A stretch of 64,000 bases of DNA from CAVSRC01 sp963750065 (GCA_963750065.1 CAVVPK010000016.1:1-64000), one strand, 5' to 3'; counted from the first letter of the stretch, positions 26,741-35,726 are shown. Translations and numbers: made by a program. Notes: generated by a model not told the origin, from the sequence alone.

Positions 26741-27751
26741 ATGACCGTGAAGGTCGCGATCAACGGATTCGGCCGTATCGGCAGACTGGTGCTGCGCGCC
26801 ATCTACGAGACGGGCCGCAAGGACATCGACATCGTGGCGATCAACGATCTCGGTCCGGTCGAAACCAATGCCCATCTGCTGCGCTACAATTCGGTGCATG
26901 GCCGCTTCCCGCACGAGGTCAAGGTTAACGGCGACGTGATCTCCGTCGGCAAGGAAAGCTTCAAGTGCCTCGCCGAGAGGGACCCGACGAAGCTTCCGTG
27001 GAAGGACCTCGGCATCGACATCGTCATGGAGTGCACGGGCATCTTCACCTCCAAGGAGAAGGCCTCTACGCACCTCGCCGCCGGCGCCAAGCGCGTGCTG
27101 GTCTCGGCCCCGTCGGCCGGCGCCGACCTCACCGTCGTCTACGGCGTCAACGACGACAAGCTGACCAAGGATCACATCGTCGTCTCCAACGCCTCGTGCA
27201 CCACCAACTGCCTGGCGCCGGTCGTCCACGTCATCCACAACGCCGTCGGCATCGAGCACGGCTTCATGACGACGATCCATTCCTATACCGGCGACCAGCC
27301 GACGCTCGACACGCTGCACAAGGACCTCTACCGGGCCCGCGGCGCCGCCATCAACATCATCCCGACCACCACCGGCGCTGCCAAGGCCGTCGGCCTGGTC
27401 ATCCCCGACCTCAACGGCAAGCTGGATGGCGCCTCGATGCGGGTTCCCTCCCCGAACGTATCGCTGATCGACTTCAAGTTCGTCGCCAAGCGCGCGACCA
27501 CCGTCGACGAGATCAACAATGCCCTCATCGCGGCGGCGAAGAAGGGTCGGCTGGCCGGCATTCTGGCCGTCACCACCGAGAAGCTGGTCTCCTCCGACCT
27601 CAACCACGACCCGGCCTCGTCGACCGTGGCGCTCGACCAGACCAAGGTGATCAGCGGCAACTTCGGCCGCGTCGTCTCCTGGTACGACAACGAGTGGGGC
27701 TTCTCCAACCGCATGGCCGACACGGCCCTCGTCATGGCGAAGCTCATCTAG
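26741..27751 (+). CDS. gap: Glyceraldehyde-3-phosphate dehydrogenase, type I
   Basis: Oxidises and phosphorylates GAP with NAD(P). 336 residues with the Rossmann start VAINGFGRIGRLVLRA, catalytic cysteine in SNASCTTNCLAP, and C-terminal WYDNEWGFSNRM. Start 26741 follows AAGGAGAAAAGAC. Lies 67 bases after tkt. Confidence 0.97.
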   Translation: MTVKVAINGFGRIGRLVLRAIYETGRKDIDIVAINDLGPVETNAHLLRYNSVHGRFPHEVKVNGDVISVGKESFKCLAERDPTKLPWKDLGIDIVMECTGIFTSKEKASTHLAAGAKRVLVSAPSAGADLTVVYGVNDDKLTKDHIVVSNASCTTNCLAPVVHVIHNAVGIEHGFMTTIHSYTGDQPTLDTLHKDLYRARGAAINIIPTTTGAAKAVGLVIPDLNGKLDGASMRVPSPNVSLIDFKFVAKRATTVDEINNALIAAAKKGRLAGILAVTTEKLVSSDLNHDPASSTVALDQTKVISGNFGRVVSWYDNEWGFSNRMADTALVMAKLI

Positions 27752-27763
27752 CGGACTGAGGTG

Positions 27764-27963
27764 ATGGGCGGGGCCGCGGCACCACGAGCCTCGGCACCGC
27801 CCTCGCCATCGCCGGGTTCGCCTTGCTGGTGGCATTTATCGTCTTCGCGTTCCGTCAGGGCGACAAGGTCAAGCAGGACAAGAACGCCAGGGAACACGGC
27901 CAGCTTTCCGATCCCGGGCATCATGATTTTGGCGGCCACGGCGGAACCGGTGGCGGCCACTAG
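27764..27963 (+). pseudogene. Small His/Gly-rich single-helix membrane protein, frameshifted
   Basis: The ATG at 27764 has GAGGTG directly upstream, but the frame is lost after about 5 codons. One missing base near 27778 would give MGGAA then TTSLGTALAIAGF, a membrane helix (ALLVAFIVFAF), a charged stretch (RQGDKVKQDKNAREHG) and a His/Gly tail (GHHDFGGHGGTGGGH) ending at 27963, about 67 residues. The downstream part has clear coding character and no own start codon. Function unknown; the His-rich tail could bind a metal. Confidence 0.55.
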
Positions 27964-27978
27964 AGACAGGACATGCAG

Positions 27979-29178
27979 ATGACGTCAGCTTTTCGTACCC
28001 TCGACGGCGTCGATCTCAAGGGCAAGCGCGTGCTCATCCGCATCGATCTCAACGTCCCCATGAAGGACGGCAAGGTCGCCGACGACACGCGCATCCGGGC
28101 CAGCGCTCCGACCATCCGCGAGGTTTGCGAGAAGGGCGGCAGGGCAATCCTGCTCGCCCATTTCGGCCGCCCCAAGGACGGACCGGACCCCAAATACTCG
28201 CTCAAGCAGGTGGTGCCGACGGTGGCCGAGGTGCTCGGCAGGCCGGTCGCCTTCGCCGAGGATTGCGTCGGCCCGGTTGCCGAAAAGGCGGTCGCCGCCA
28301 TGCACGACGGCGACGTGCTGGTGCTTGAGAACACCCGCTTCCACAAGGGCGAGGAGAAGAACGACCCGACGCTCACCGCCGAGATGGCCAAGCTCGGCGA
28401 CATCTTCGTCGCCGACGCCTTCTCCTCGGCGCACCGCGCCCACTGCTCGACCGAGGGCCTTGCCAGGCACCTTCCCGCCTATGCGGGCCGAGCCATGCAA
28501 GCCGAGATCGAGGCGCTGGAAGCGGCGCTCGGCAGCCCGAAGCGGCCGGTGGTCGCCGTCGTCGGCGGGGCCAAGGTCTCGTCGAAGATCGACGTGCTCA
28601 CCCATCTGGTCGAGAAGGTCGATGCGCTGGTCATCGGCGGCGGCATGGCGAACACCTTCCTGCTCGCCAAGGGCGTCGCCATCGGCAAGTCGCTGGCCGA
28701 GCCCGACCTCGCCGACACTGCCCGCAAGATCATCGAAGCCGCGGCCAAGGCCAAGTGCAGCATCGTTCTGCCGGTTGACGTGGTCATCGCCGCGGAACTG
28801 AAGGAAGGCGTCGCCACCCAGACCGTCGCGGTCGATCAGGTGCCTGCCGGTGAGATGATCCTCGACGTCGGGCCGAAATCGATCGTCGTCGTCAACCAAT
28901 GGATCGACAAGGCAGCCACCCTGGTCTGGAACGGGCCGCTCGGCGCCTTCGAGGTGCCGCCCTTCGACAAAGCGACGGTTGCGGCTGCCCGCCACGCGGC
29001 GGAGCGCACCAAGACCGCCGGCCTGCTCTCGGTCGCCGGCGGTGGCGACACGGTATCGGCACTCAACAAGGCTGGCGTCGGCGACGATTTCTCCTTCGTC
29101 TCGACCGCCGGTGGCGCATTCCTCGAATGGATGGAGGGCAAGGCCCTTCCCGGTGTCGAGGTGCTGCGCAAGCGCTGA
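27979..29178 (+). CDS. pgk: Phosphoglycerate kinase
   Basis: Transfers phosphate from 1,3-bisphosphoglycerate to ADP. 399 residues with RIDLNVPMKDGKVADDTRI, LAHFGRPKDG, ENTRFHKGEEKND, GGAKVSSKIDVL and the C-terminal SVAGGGDTVSAL nucleotide loop. I prefer the ATG at 27979 (MTSAFRTLD) over 27973 because GACAGG is then 8 bases away. Follows gap in the usual order. Confidence 0.97.
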   Translation: MTSAFRTLDGVDLKGKRVLIRIDLNVPMKDGKVADDTRIRASAPTIREVCEKGGRAILLAHFGRPKDGPDPKYSLKQVVPTVAEVLGRPVAFAEDCVGPVAEKAVAAMHDGDVLVLENTRFHKGEEKNDPTLTAEMAKLGDIFVADAFSSAHRAHCSTEGLARHLPAYAGRAMQAEIEALEAALGSPKRPVVAVVGGAKVSSKIDVLTHLVEKVDALVIGGGMANTFLLAKGVAIGKSLAEPDLADTARKIIEAAAKAKCSIVLPVDVVIAAELKEGVATQTVAVDQVPAGEMILDVGPKSIVVVNQWIDKAATLVWNGPLGAFEVPPFDKATVAAARHAAERTKTAGLLSVAGGGDTVSALNKAGVGDDFSFVSTAGGAFLEWMEGKALPGVEVLRKR

Positions 29179-29196
29179 CGCGCTTTCCTCCAGCCC

Positions 29197-29222
29197 GGGT
29201 CGACGGGCAAAACCGCCGACCC
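29197..29222 (+). terminator. Hairpin after pgk
   Basis: GGGTCGACGG and CCGCCGACCC form a 10-bp stem with one mismatch around GCAAAA. There is no T-run after it, so it may be a weak terminator or only an mRNA processing/stability hairpin. Confidence 0.35.
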
Positions 29223-29315
29223 GACCCCCGCGTCCGCATTTGCGCTGAATCATGAATGATCCCCGGGTCTTCGGCTATAAGGCCGCTTGAACCCCCAAGC
29301 ACAATGGATAGACCA

Positions 29316-30266
29316 ATGGCCGCACCCATTTCCCCGTCGAACGCGATGCTCACCGATCGCGTTCAGCAAATCCTCAAGCTCTACGAGTTCGACAGCCCGG
29401 CGGTGAAGGCCCAGTTGGCCAGGATTCTCCTCGCCGGCCGCCTCGGCGGCACGGGACGCATCGTCATCCTGCCGATCGACCAGGGCGTCGAGCACGGCCC
29501 GGCGAAGAGCTTCGCCATGAACAAGCCGGCCTTCAACCCGCTCTATTTCTTCGAACTGGCCATCGATGCGGGCCTGAACGCCCTTGCCGCGCCGCTGGGC
29601 CTGCTGGAGACGGGCGCCTCGACCTATGCCGGCCGCATCCCGCTCATCCTCAAGGTCAACAGCGCCAACGGGCTCTACCCCTCGGGCCAGTACAAGGACC
29701 AGGCGGTGACCGCGAGCGTCAAGGACGCCGTCCGCCTCGGCTGCGCGGCCATCGGGCTGACGCTCTATCCCGGCTCCGAGAAGTCCTTCGACATGATCGA
29801 GGAGGCCCGCGAGCTGATCCGTGAAGCCAAGGATGCGGGCCTCGCCTCGGTGGTGTGGGCCTATCCGCGCGGCGGCGACATCAACAAGATCGGCGAAAGC
29901 GCGCTCGACGTTGCCGCCTATTCGGCCCAGATCACCGCACAGATCGGCGCCCATATCCTGAAGCTCAAGCTGCCATCGTCGGACTTCATGGATCCCGAGA
30001 TGAAGAAGCTCTACGACAAGAACAAGATCGCCTATGCCACGGTGGCCGACCGTGTGCGGCACATCATGGAATCCGCCCTGGGCGGGCGTCGCATCGTCAT
30101 CTTCTCCGGCGGGCCGCAGAAGACCGACGCCGAGGTGTTCGACGACGCGCGCGGCATCCGCGAAGGCGGCGGATACGGCTCGATCATCGGCCGCAACTGC
30201 TTCCAGCGTCCGCGCAAGAAGGCGATGGAGCTGCTCGACAGCATGATCGAGATCTACGCCGACTAG
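29316..30266 (+). CDS. Class I fructose-bisphosphate aldolase, DhnA/archaeal type
   Basis: Glycolytic/gluconeogenic aldolase of the Schiff-base type. 316 residues with VILPIDQGVEHGPAKSFAMN, LILKVNSANGLY, GLTLYPGSEKSFDMI, VVWAYPRGGDINK, the ILKLKLPSSD strand (likely Schiff-base Lys) and IIGRNCFQRPRKKAMELL (phosphate loop). Starts at 29304 or 29256 are possible; 29316 was chosen because GGATAG lies upstream. Alphaproteobacteria often have this type next to pgk in place of class II enzymes. Confidence 0.9.
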   Translation: MAAPISPSNAMLTDRVQQILKLYEFDSPAVKAQLARILLAGRLGGTGRIVILPIDQGVEHGPAKSFAMNKPAFNPLYFFELAIDAGLNALAAPLGLLETGASTYAGRIPLILKVNSANGLYPSGQYKDQAVTASVKDAVRLGCAAIGLTLYPGSEKSFDMIEEARELIREAKDAGLASVVWAYPRGGDINKIGESALDVAAYSAQITAQIGAHILKLKLPSSDFMDPEMKKLYDKNKIAYATVADRVRHIMESALGGRRIVIFSGGPQKTDAEVFDDARGIREGGGYGSIIGRNCFQRPRKKAMELLDSMIEIYAD

Positions 30267-30420
30267 CGCGGCCCCATCGGCGGCAACCGCAAGAAAGGCC
30301 GCAGTGCTGGCATAATTTTACCGAAATGCGGTTGCATTGACTGCCCGGCCCCGTTCAATGTGGGGTCGGGGCCCGGTTGAAGGCGGCGGAAAGCGGCCCG
30401 GGGCAAGGTGGTGCCTGTGA

Positions 30421-31074
30421 ATGGCGAACGACATCGCAAGCCGTTGCCGCCTGTGTCTGGTGACCCCTGCCGGGGTCGACGCCCGGACGTTCGCTCCCCG
30501 TGTCGCTGACGCGCTATCGGGCGGCGACGTCGCTTCCCTGATCATCGCTGCCCACCCCACCGATCCCGCCGCCCTGCAGAAGGCGGCGGAGGCCTTCGTG
30601 CCGATTGCCCAGGACGCCGGTGTTGCCGCGATCGTCCACGGCGATACACGCATCGTCGGGCGCAGCAAGGCCGACGGCGTGCTCGTCGACGGCGGCGCGG
30701 CCGAACTCGCCGCCGCGCTTGCCGCCCTTCACCCCAAGCGCATGGTCGGCGTCGCCGGCCTCACGTCCCGCCACGAGGCCATGGCCGCCGGCGAAGCCGC
30801 GCCCGATTTTCTGTTCTTCGGCCGCCTCGACGGCGATTCCGGCGACGGCATCTTCCGCAAGGCGCTCGACCTCGCCGCCTGGTGGTCGGACGTCACCGTC
30901 ATCCCGGCGATCGTCATGGGCGGCAGCACACTCATTTCGGTACGCGAAGCCGCCGACGCGGGTATCGAGTTCGTGGCGCTCGCGAAAGCCGTCTGGGACG
31001 ACCCGCGCGGGGCCCGCGCCGCCGTGGCGGAAGCCTGCGAGCGCCTGGCCGGAACCGGCGAGGCAGCGACGTGA
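30421..31074 (+). CDS. Thiamine-phosphate-synthase-like (ThiE/TenI fold) protein
   Basis: 217-residue TIM-barrel protein of the ThiE/TenI superfamily: CRLCLVTPAGVDARTFAPRV at the start, IVHGDTRIVGRSKADGVLVD in the middle, VIPAIVMGGSTLISVREAADAGIEFVALAKAVW at the end. The GVHLGQ motif of true ThiE is replaced by GVLVDGG and the later GP-F-T-TK region by FFGRLDGD, so thiamine-phosphate synthase activity is doubtful. Overlaps the next gene by GTGA. No TPP riboswitch upstream. Confidence 0.7.
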   Translation: MANDIASRCRLCLVTPAGVDARTFAPRVADALSGGDVASLIIAAHPTDPAALQKAAEAFVPIAQDAGVAAIVHGDTRIVGRSKADGVLVDGGAAELAAALAALHPKRMVGVAGLTSRHEAMAAGEAAPDFLFFGRLDGDSGDGIFRKALDLAAWWSDVTVIPAIVMGGSTLISVREAADAGIEFVALAKAVWDDPRGARAAVAEACERLAGTGEAAT

Positions 31075-32249
31075 GGCGCCTCGTCACCGCCGCCGCGGCG
31101 CTCGCGCTTGCCGCCCTTCCGGCACTGGCCCAGGACGGCCCCCAGGACGGCCCGATGCTGCTGACCCCGCCGGCGGACACCGCCGCCCCGCCAACGGCCG
31201 CCGACCAGCCGGTCCAGCTCGTTCCGGCGCAACCGCAACCCGCCGCGCCGGCGGCCTCCAAGGCCGGCCCAGCGCCCGGACACACGGTTCCCCTGCCGAG
31301 ACCGCGGCCGGCGGCGACGGCCGGCCAGCCGGCCGGCATCACGCCCCCCACCGACGCTGTCCCGGCACCGCCAGCGGCACCGGCGGACGCCGGCGCCTCC
31401 TCGACCGGCCCCGGCGACACCCCGCCGGACCTGGCCTACGGGGCCTTCCAGCGCGGTCTCTACATATCCGCCCGCAATCTCGCTCTGCCGCGGGCTGAAG
31501 CCGGCGACACCGCCGCCGAGACGCTGCTCGGCGTGATCTACGAGGGTGGCTACGGGGTGGCGCGCGACTTCGCCGAGGCCGCACACTGGTATGAACTGGC
31601 CGCGGCCGGCGGCGACCGCGAGGCCGAGTTCGCGCTCGGCAACATGTACCTCGAGGGTCGCGGCGTGCCGATCGATCACGGCAAGGCGGCGGACTATTTC
31701 GAAAAGGCCGCGACGCTCGGCCAAGTCGACGCGATGTATAACCTCGCCCTCCTCTATATCGAGGGCAAGGCGCGGCCGCGGGACATGGCACGCGCCGCCA
31801 GCCTGCTCGAAAGTGCCGCCTCCGTCGGCAACGCCGACGCCGAATACGTGCTCGCCCAGATCTACGACACGGGCCGCGGTGTCACCCAGGACAAGGCACG
31901 CGCCACCGAACTCTTCGCCGACGCTGCCCGCCAGAACCACGTTGCAGCCGAGGTCGAATACGCCATCCGCCTGTTCAACGGCATCGGCACCGCCAAGAAC
32001 GAAGCCGCCGCCGTGATCTGGTTCCGTCGCGCCGCCGACCTCGGCAATGCGATCGCCCAGAACCGGCTGGCGCGGATTCTGGCCACCGGCACCGGCGCTC
32101 CGGCCGATCCGGTGCAGGCCGCCAAGTATAACTTCCTTGCCAGCCGCGCCGGAAAGACCGACCCATTCCTCGACCGGTTCGTCGCCGGCCTGACGCCTGA
32201 GCAGCGTCAACAGGCCGTCGCCGCCGCCGAGCGCTGGCCGGCCAACTGA
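31071..32249 (+). CDS. Secreted Sel1-repeat (TPR-like) protein
   Basis: 392-residue protein with a signal peptide (VRRLVTAAAALALAALPALA), a long Pro/Ala-rich linker (about residues 25-120) and six or so Sel1 repeats (for example AETLLGVIYEGGYGVARDFA, AEFALGNMYLEGRGVPIDHG, AEYVLAQIYDTGRGVTQDKA). The start is a GTG at 31071 overlapping the ThiE-like stop. Sel1 proteins act as periplasmic scaffolds; partner unknown. Confidence 0.85.
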   Translation: MRRLVTAAAALALAALPALAQDGPQDGPMLLTPPADTAAPPTAADQPVQLVPAQPQPAAPAASKAGPAPGHTVPLPRPRPAATAGQPAGITPPTDAVPAPPAAPADAGASSTGPGDTPPDLAYGAFQRGLYISARNLALPRAEAGDTAAETLLGVIYEGGYGVARDFAEAAHWYELAAAGGDREAEFALGNMYLEGRGVPIDHGKAADYFEKAATLGQVDAMYNLALLYIEGKARPRDMARAASLLESAASVGNADAEYVLAQIYDTGRGVTQDKARATELFADAARQNHVAAEVEYAIRLFNGIGTAKNEAAAVIWFRRAADLGNAIAQNRLARILATGTGAPADPVQAAKYNFLASRAGKTDPFLDRFVAGLTPEQRQQAVAAAERWPAN

Positions 32250-32328
32250 TCTGCATCATTGCCTCTTGTGGCACGCCGAGAAGTATGGTGCGAGAGCCTC
32301 GCCCACCCGAAACCGGAATCTCCCCCAC

Positions 32329-33129
32329 ATGGCCCGCTCTGCCCTTCTCAACGTCATGGTCCAGGCCGTCCTCAAGGCCGGCCGCGGCCTCACCCGCGAT
32401 TTCGGCGAGGTCGAAAACCTGCAGGTCTCGCTCAAGGGGCCGGGCGATTTCGTTTCCGCGGCCGACCGCCGTTCCGATGAGGTGCTGATCGCCGAATTGC
32501 GCAAGGCCCGCCCCGGCTATGGCTTTCTGACCGAGGAGAGCGGCACCATCACCGGCAGCGACGATGCCCACCGCTGGATCATCGACCCGCTCGACGGCAC
32601 CACCAACTTCCTGCACGGCATTCCGCTCTTCGCCGTCTCGCTGGCGCTCGAGCGCGAAGGCCAGCTGGTTGCCGGCGTCGTCTTCAATCCGATCCTCAAC
32701 GAACTCTATGTCGCCGAAAAGGGCAGCGGCGCTTTTTTCAACGACCGTCGGATGCGGGTGGCGGCGCGCCGCAATCTGGCCGATTGCGTCGTCGCCACCG
32801 GCCTGCCGGGCATCGGCCGCAGCGTTCGCGACATCGCCATCCCCCAGATCAACCTGATGATGCCGAAGATCGCCGGCCTGCGCCGCTCCGGCTCGGCGGC
32901 GACCGACCTCGCCTGGGTGGCATCCGGCCGCTACGACGGCTACTGGGAGAACGGCGTCAACCCGTGGGACACCGCGGCCGGCATCGTGCTGGTGCGCGAA
33001 TCCGGCGGCCTCGTCACCGACACGGCCGGCAACGGCGACATGTTCGCCACCAATTCGGTGGCCGCCGGCAACGAGGTCATCCACCGCGCCATACTGGAAA
33101 ACATCGCCGGCGCGCGGACGGCTGCCTGA
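32329..33129 (+). CDS. Inositol monophosphatase family protein (SuhB-like)
   Basis: Mg-dependent phosphatase of 266 residues. The metal-binding motifs are present: FLTEESG (EE motif), WIIDPLDGTTNFLHGIP (DPLDGT) and PWDTAAGIVLVRESGG (WD motif). Start 32329 gives the family-typical N-terminus MARSALLNVM; the open frame goes on to 32266. Members act on inositol phosphate and, as SuhB, on rRNA transcription complexes. Genomic neighbour of the stator-like pair. Confidence 0.92.
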   Translation: MARSALLNVMVQAVLKAGRGLTRDFGEVENLQVSLKGPGDFVSAADRRSDEVLIAELRKARPGYGFLTEESGTITGSDDAHRWIIDPLDGTTNFLHGIPLFAVSLALEREGQLVAGVVFNPILNELYVAEKGSGAFFNDRRMRVAARRNLADCVVATGLPGIGRSVRDIAIPQINLMMPKIAGLRRSGSAATDLAWVASGRYDGYWENGVNPWDTAAGIVLVRESGGLVTDTAGNGDMFATNSVAAGNEVIHRAILENIAGARTAA

Positions 33130-33225
33130 CCGATTCCCGGTTTTTCGCAGCCGGCCGCGATTTTGCCGTTTCTCTGGGGTCACAAATCACGCTAAAACTC
33201 GTGCCAGGCGAGAGAGGCACAGACC

Positions 33226-34266
33226 TTGCGTTTCTTCCGACGAGCCCGGACACGCGAATACGACCCGTACAAGCTTGCCAGCCCGCAGGTCTACCTGTGG
33301 CGTATGACCATTTTTCTGATCATCGCCGCCTTCATCGCGCTGGCACTCTATCGTCAGGTCATCGCGGCCTTCACCGCCAACCCCGGCCTCAACGGTGTCA
33401 TCATCGCGGTGCTGTTCATCGGCATCGTGCTGGCCTTCCGCCAGATCTTCCGCCTGTTCCCGGAAATCCGCTGGGTCAACACCTTCCGCGTCGCCGAACC
33501 CGGCATCGAGGTTGACCGCCCGCCGATCCTGCTGGCGCCGATGGCAACGCTGCTCGGCGATCGCATCGGACGCATGGCGATTTCCACCCAGACGATGCGC
33601 TCGATCCTCGACTCGATCCAGATGCGCCTCGACGAGGATCGCGATCTCAGCCGCTACCTCACCAGCCTGCTGATCTTCCTCGGCCTGCTCGGTACCTTCT
33701 GGGGCCTGTTGCAGACGGTGAGTGCGGTGGCCGACACCATCCGCGGTCTCGATGTCTCGTCGGCCAATACCGGCGTCATCTTCGAGGACCTCAAGGCCGG
33801 GCTCACCGCGCCGCTGAACGGCATGGGCACCGCCTTTTCGTCATCGCTGTTCGGCCTCGCCGGCTCGCTGGTGCTCGGCTTCCTCGACCTGCAGGCCGGC
33901 CAGGCACAGAGCATGTTCTACAACGACCTCGAGGACTGGCTGTCGACGGTCACCGATCTCGATCCCGACATGCTCGACCGTGGCGGCGCCACCACCGCCG
34001 AGGACCTGCGGGTGGCCATCGAGCGCCTGACCCGCACGATCCACGAGGATCACGCCGGCGATCATCGAGCGGAGGCCGGCACCACGCGCGCCACCACCGC
34101 CATGGCCAACCTGGCAGAGGGCATCCAGGGCCTCGTCCAGCACATGCGCAGCGAGCAACAGGTGGTCAGGAGCTGGGTCGAGACCCAGTCCCGGCAGCAG
34201 CAGGAGGTCCAGTCCCTGCTCGAGACCATCGCCCGGGCGCTGCAGACGCCGGCCCCCGGGGAGTAG
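33226..34266 (+). CDS. MotA/TolQ/ExbB-like proton channel protein
   Basis: 346-residue inner-membrane protein. Two N-terminal helices (about residues 29-46 and 57-74), then after a cytoplasmic loop the signature helices LLIFLGLLGTFWGLLQTV (about 145-165) and GMGTAFSSSLFGLAGSLVLG (about 196-216), matching the MotA_ExbB domain. The cytoplasmic C-tail (about 250-346) is a Gln/Glu-rich helix. The start is a TTG with GAGAGAGG upstream. Nine bases separate it from the MotB-like partner, so the two form an energised stator-like unit distinct from tolQR, which is also present. Confidence 0.88.
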   Translation: MRFFRRARTREYDPYKLASPQVYLWRMTIFLIIAAFIALALYRQVIAAFTANPGLNGVIIAVLFIGIVLAFRQIFRLFPEIRWVNTFRVAEPGIEVDRPPILLAPMATLLGDRIGRMAISTQTMRSILDSIQMRLDEDRDLSRYLTSLLIFLGLLGTFWGLLQTVSAVADTIRGLDVSSANTGVIFEDLKAGLTAPLNGMGTAFSSSLFGLAGSLVLGFLDLQAGQAQSMFYNDLEDWLSTVTDLDPDMLDRGGATTAEDLRVAIERLTRTIHEDHAGDHRAEAGTTRATTAMANLAEGIQGLVQHMRSEQQVVRSWVETQSRQQQEVQSLLETIARALQTPAPGE

Positions 34267-34275
34267 ACGCCAGCC

Positions 34276-35301
34276 ATGGCCCGCGCCCGCCGCATGGCCG
34301 CTCGCGCCGAATACTGGCCGAGCTTCGTCGACGTCCTGACCAACCTGCTCCTGGTCTTCATCTTCCTGCTGTCGATCTTCGCGCTGGTTCAGTTCCTGCT
34401 CAGCCGCGAAATCACCGGCAAGGACACGGTGCTGCAGCGGCTCAATTCGCAGATCGCCCAGCTCACCGAAATGCTCGCCCTGGAGAAGGCCAAGAGCAGC
34501 GACGCCGCCGATACGCTTGCCGCGCTGCAGGCCAGCCTGTCGTCCGCCGAGAGCGAGCGCGACCGGCTGCGCGGCCTGCTCGACAACCAGGCCGGTGCCT
34601 CCTCCGCCGCCGATGCGAAGATCACCGCGCTCAGCACCGACCTGAACAGCCAGAAGCAGATCAGCCAGCGGGCCCTGTCGCAGGTCGATCTGCTCAACCA
34701 GCAGATCGCGGCACTGCGCAACCAGATCGCTGCGCTGGCAAGCGCGCTCGACGCGTCCGAGCAGAAGGACAAGGAAAGCCAGGTCCAGATTGCCGATCTC
34801 GGCCGCCGGCTCAATGTGGCGCTCGCCCAGCGCGTCCAGGAGCTGTCGCGCTACCGCTCCGACTTCTTCGGTCGCCTGCGCCAGATCCTCGGCGACCGGC
34901 CGGACATCCGCGTTGTCGGCGACCGCTTCGTCTTCCAGTCGGAGGTGCTGTTCGCCACCGGCTCGGCCGACATCAACGACCAGGGCAAGGTCGAGCTCGA
35001 CAAGGTGGCCAGCGCCATCCAGCAGCTGATCACGGAAATCCCCCCGGACATCAACTGGGTGCTGCAGATCAACGGCCACACCGACAAACAGCCGATCAGC
35101 GGCGGCGGGCGCTTCAAGTCGAACTGGGAGCTATCGGCCGCCCGCGCCATTTCGGTGGTCGAATTCTTCATCTCGCAGGGCATCCCGCCGGACCGACTGG
35201 TGGCGGCCGGCTATGGCGAATACCAGCCGCTGGTCGAGGGCGACACGCCCCAGGACTACGCCCAGAACCGCCGTATCGAGCTGAAGCTGACGTCGCGCTG
35301 A
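34276..35301 (+). CDS. MotB/OmpA-like peptidoglycan-binding partner
   Basis: 341 residues. One N-terminal membrane helix with a MotB-like aspartate (PSFVDVLTNLLLVFIFLL, Asp about residue 19), a long coiled coil (about 50-190: TLAALQASLSSAESERDRL and others), then an OmpA-type peptidoglycan-binding domain (GHTDKQPI, NWELSAARAISVVEFF, RLVAAGYGEYQPL). The layout is that of MotB and of ZorB. Function of the pair is not known to me; a proton-driven machine anchored to the wall is the likely class. Confidence 0.87.
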   Translation: MARARRMAARAEYWPSFVDVLTNLLLVFIFLLSIFALVQFLLSREITGKDTVLQRLNSQIAQLTEMLALEKAKSSDAADTLAALQASLSSAESERDRLRGLLDNQAGASSAADAKITALSTDLNSQKQISQRALSQVDLLNQQIAALRNQIAALASALDASEQKDKESQVQIADLGRRLNVALAQRVQELSRYRSDFFGRLRQILGDRPDIRVVGDRFVFQSEVLFATGSADINDQGKVELDKVASAIQQLITEIPPDINWVLQINGHTDKQPISGGGRFKSNWELSAARAISVVEFFISQGIPPDRLVAAGYGEYQPLVEGDTPQDYAQNRRIELKLTSR

Positions 35302-35332
35302 GCGGCGCCTGAAACGCCTGGGCCCTCCGGCC

Positions 35333-35361
35333 TTGCCCCGCCCCGGCGGCTCCGCTATACC
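35333..35361 (+). promoter_or_regulatory. Probable rpmE promoter
   Basis: TTGCCC, 17 bases, TATACC, ending about 58 bases before rpmE. Confidence 0.45.
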
Positions 35362-35418
35362 CCCGCCAACGAGATCGTCGGCCTCAGGCCGGCGCCACGG
35401 ATTCCGAGGCTACAGGCC

Positions 35419-35643
35419 ATGAAGAAAGACATCCATCCCGACTATCACGAGATCAAGGTCGTCATGACCGACGGGACCGAATACGTGACCCGTTCGACCT
35501 TCGGCGAGCCCGGCGCGACGCTGCATCTCGACATCGACTCCAAGACCCACCCGGCCTGGACCGGCGGCAGCCAGCATCTGGTTGACCGTGGCGGCCGCGT
35601 GTCGCGCTTCAAGTCGCGCTACAAGGGCCTGATGGGCGAATAG
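35419..35643 (+). CDS. rpmE: 50S ribosomal protein L31
   Basis: 74-residue ribosomal protein of the zinc-free form: the CxxC pairs are absent (KKDIHPDYHEIKVVMTDGTE, STFGEPGATLHLDIDSKTHP). Start 35419 follows a leader without a strong ribosome site. Its own promoter and terminator flank it. Confidence 0.96.
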   Translation: MKKDIHPDYHEIKVVMTDGTEYVTRSTFGEPGATLHLDIDSKTHPAWTGGSQHLVDRGGRVSRFKSRYKGLMGE

Positions 35644-35673
35644 CTGCCCGGACAGGTTTTCGGGAGGACGTTC

Positions 35674-35703
35674 AGCCCCGGCTCCGGCCGGGGCTTTGCT
35701 TTG
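35674..35703 (+). terminator. Rho-independent terminator of rpmE
   Basis: AGCCCCGG-CTCCGG-CCGGGGCT followed by TTGCTTT. Perfect 8-bp G+C-rich stem. Confidence 0.85.
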
Positions 35704-35726
35704 CGGCCGGCGAAAGCCTCCGAAGG

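Noticed and set aside
24430..26802. 790-residue minus-strand open frame
   Set aside because: Antisense to transketolase; no family features, Gly/Arg-rich.
30267..30420. TPP riboswitch upstream of the ThiE-like gene
   Set aside because: The conserved CTGAGA and related core bases are absent; only a G+C hairpin is seen.
33226..35301. Zorya anti-phage defence (zorAB)
   Set aside because: The pair resembles ZorA/ZorB in layout, but no zorC, zorD or zorE and no other defence genes are near.
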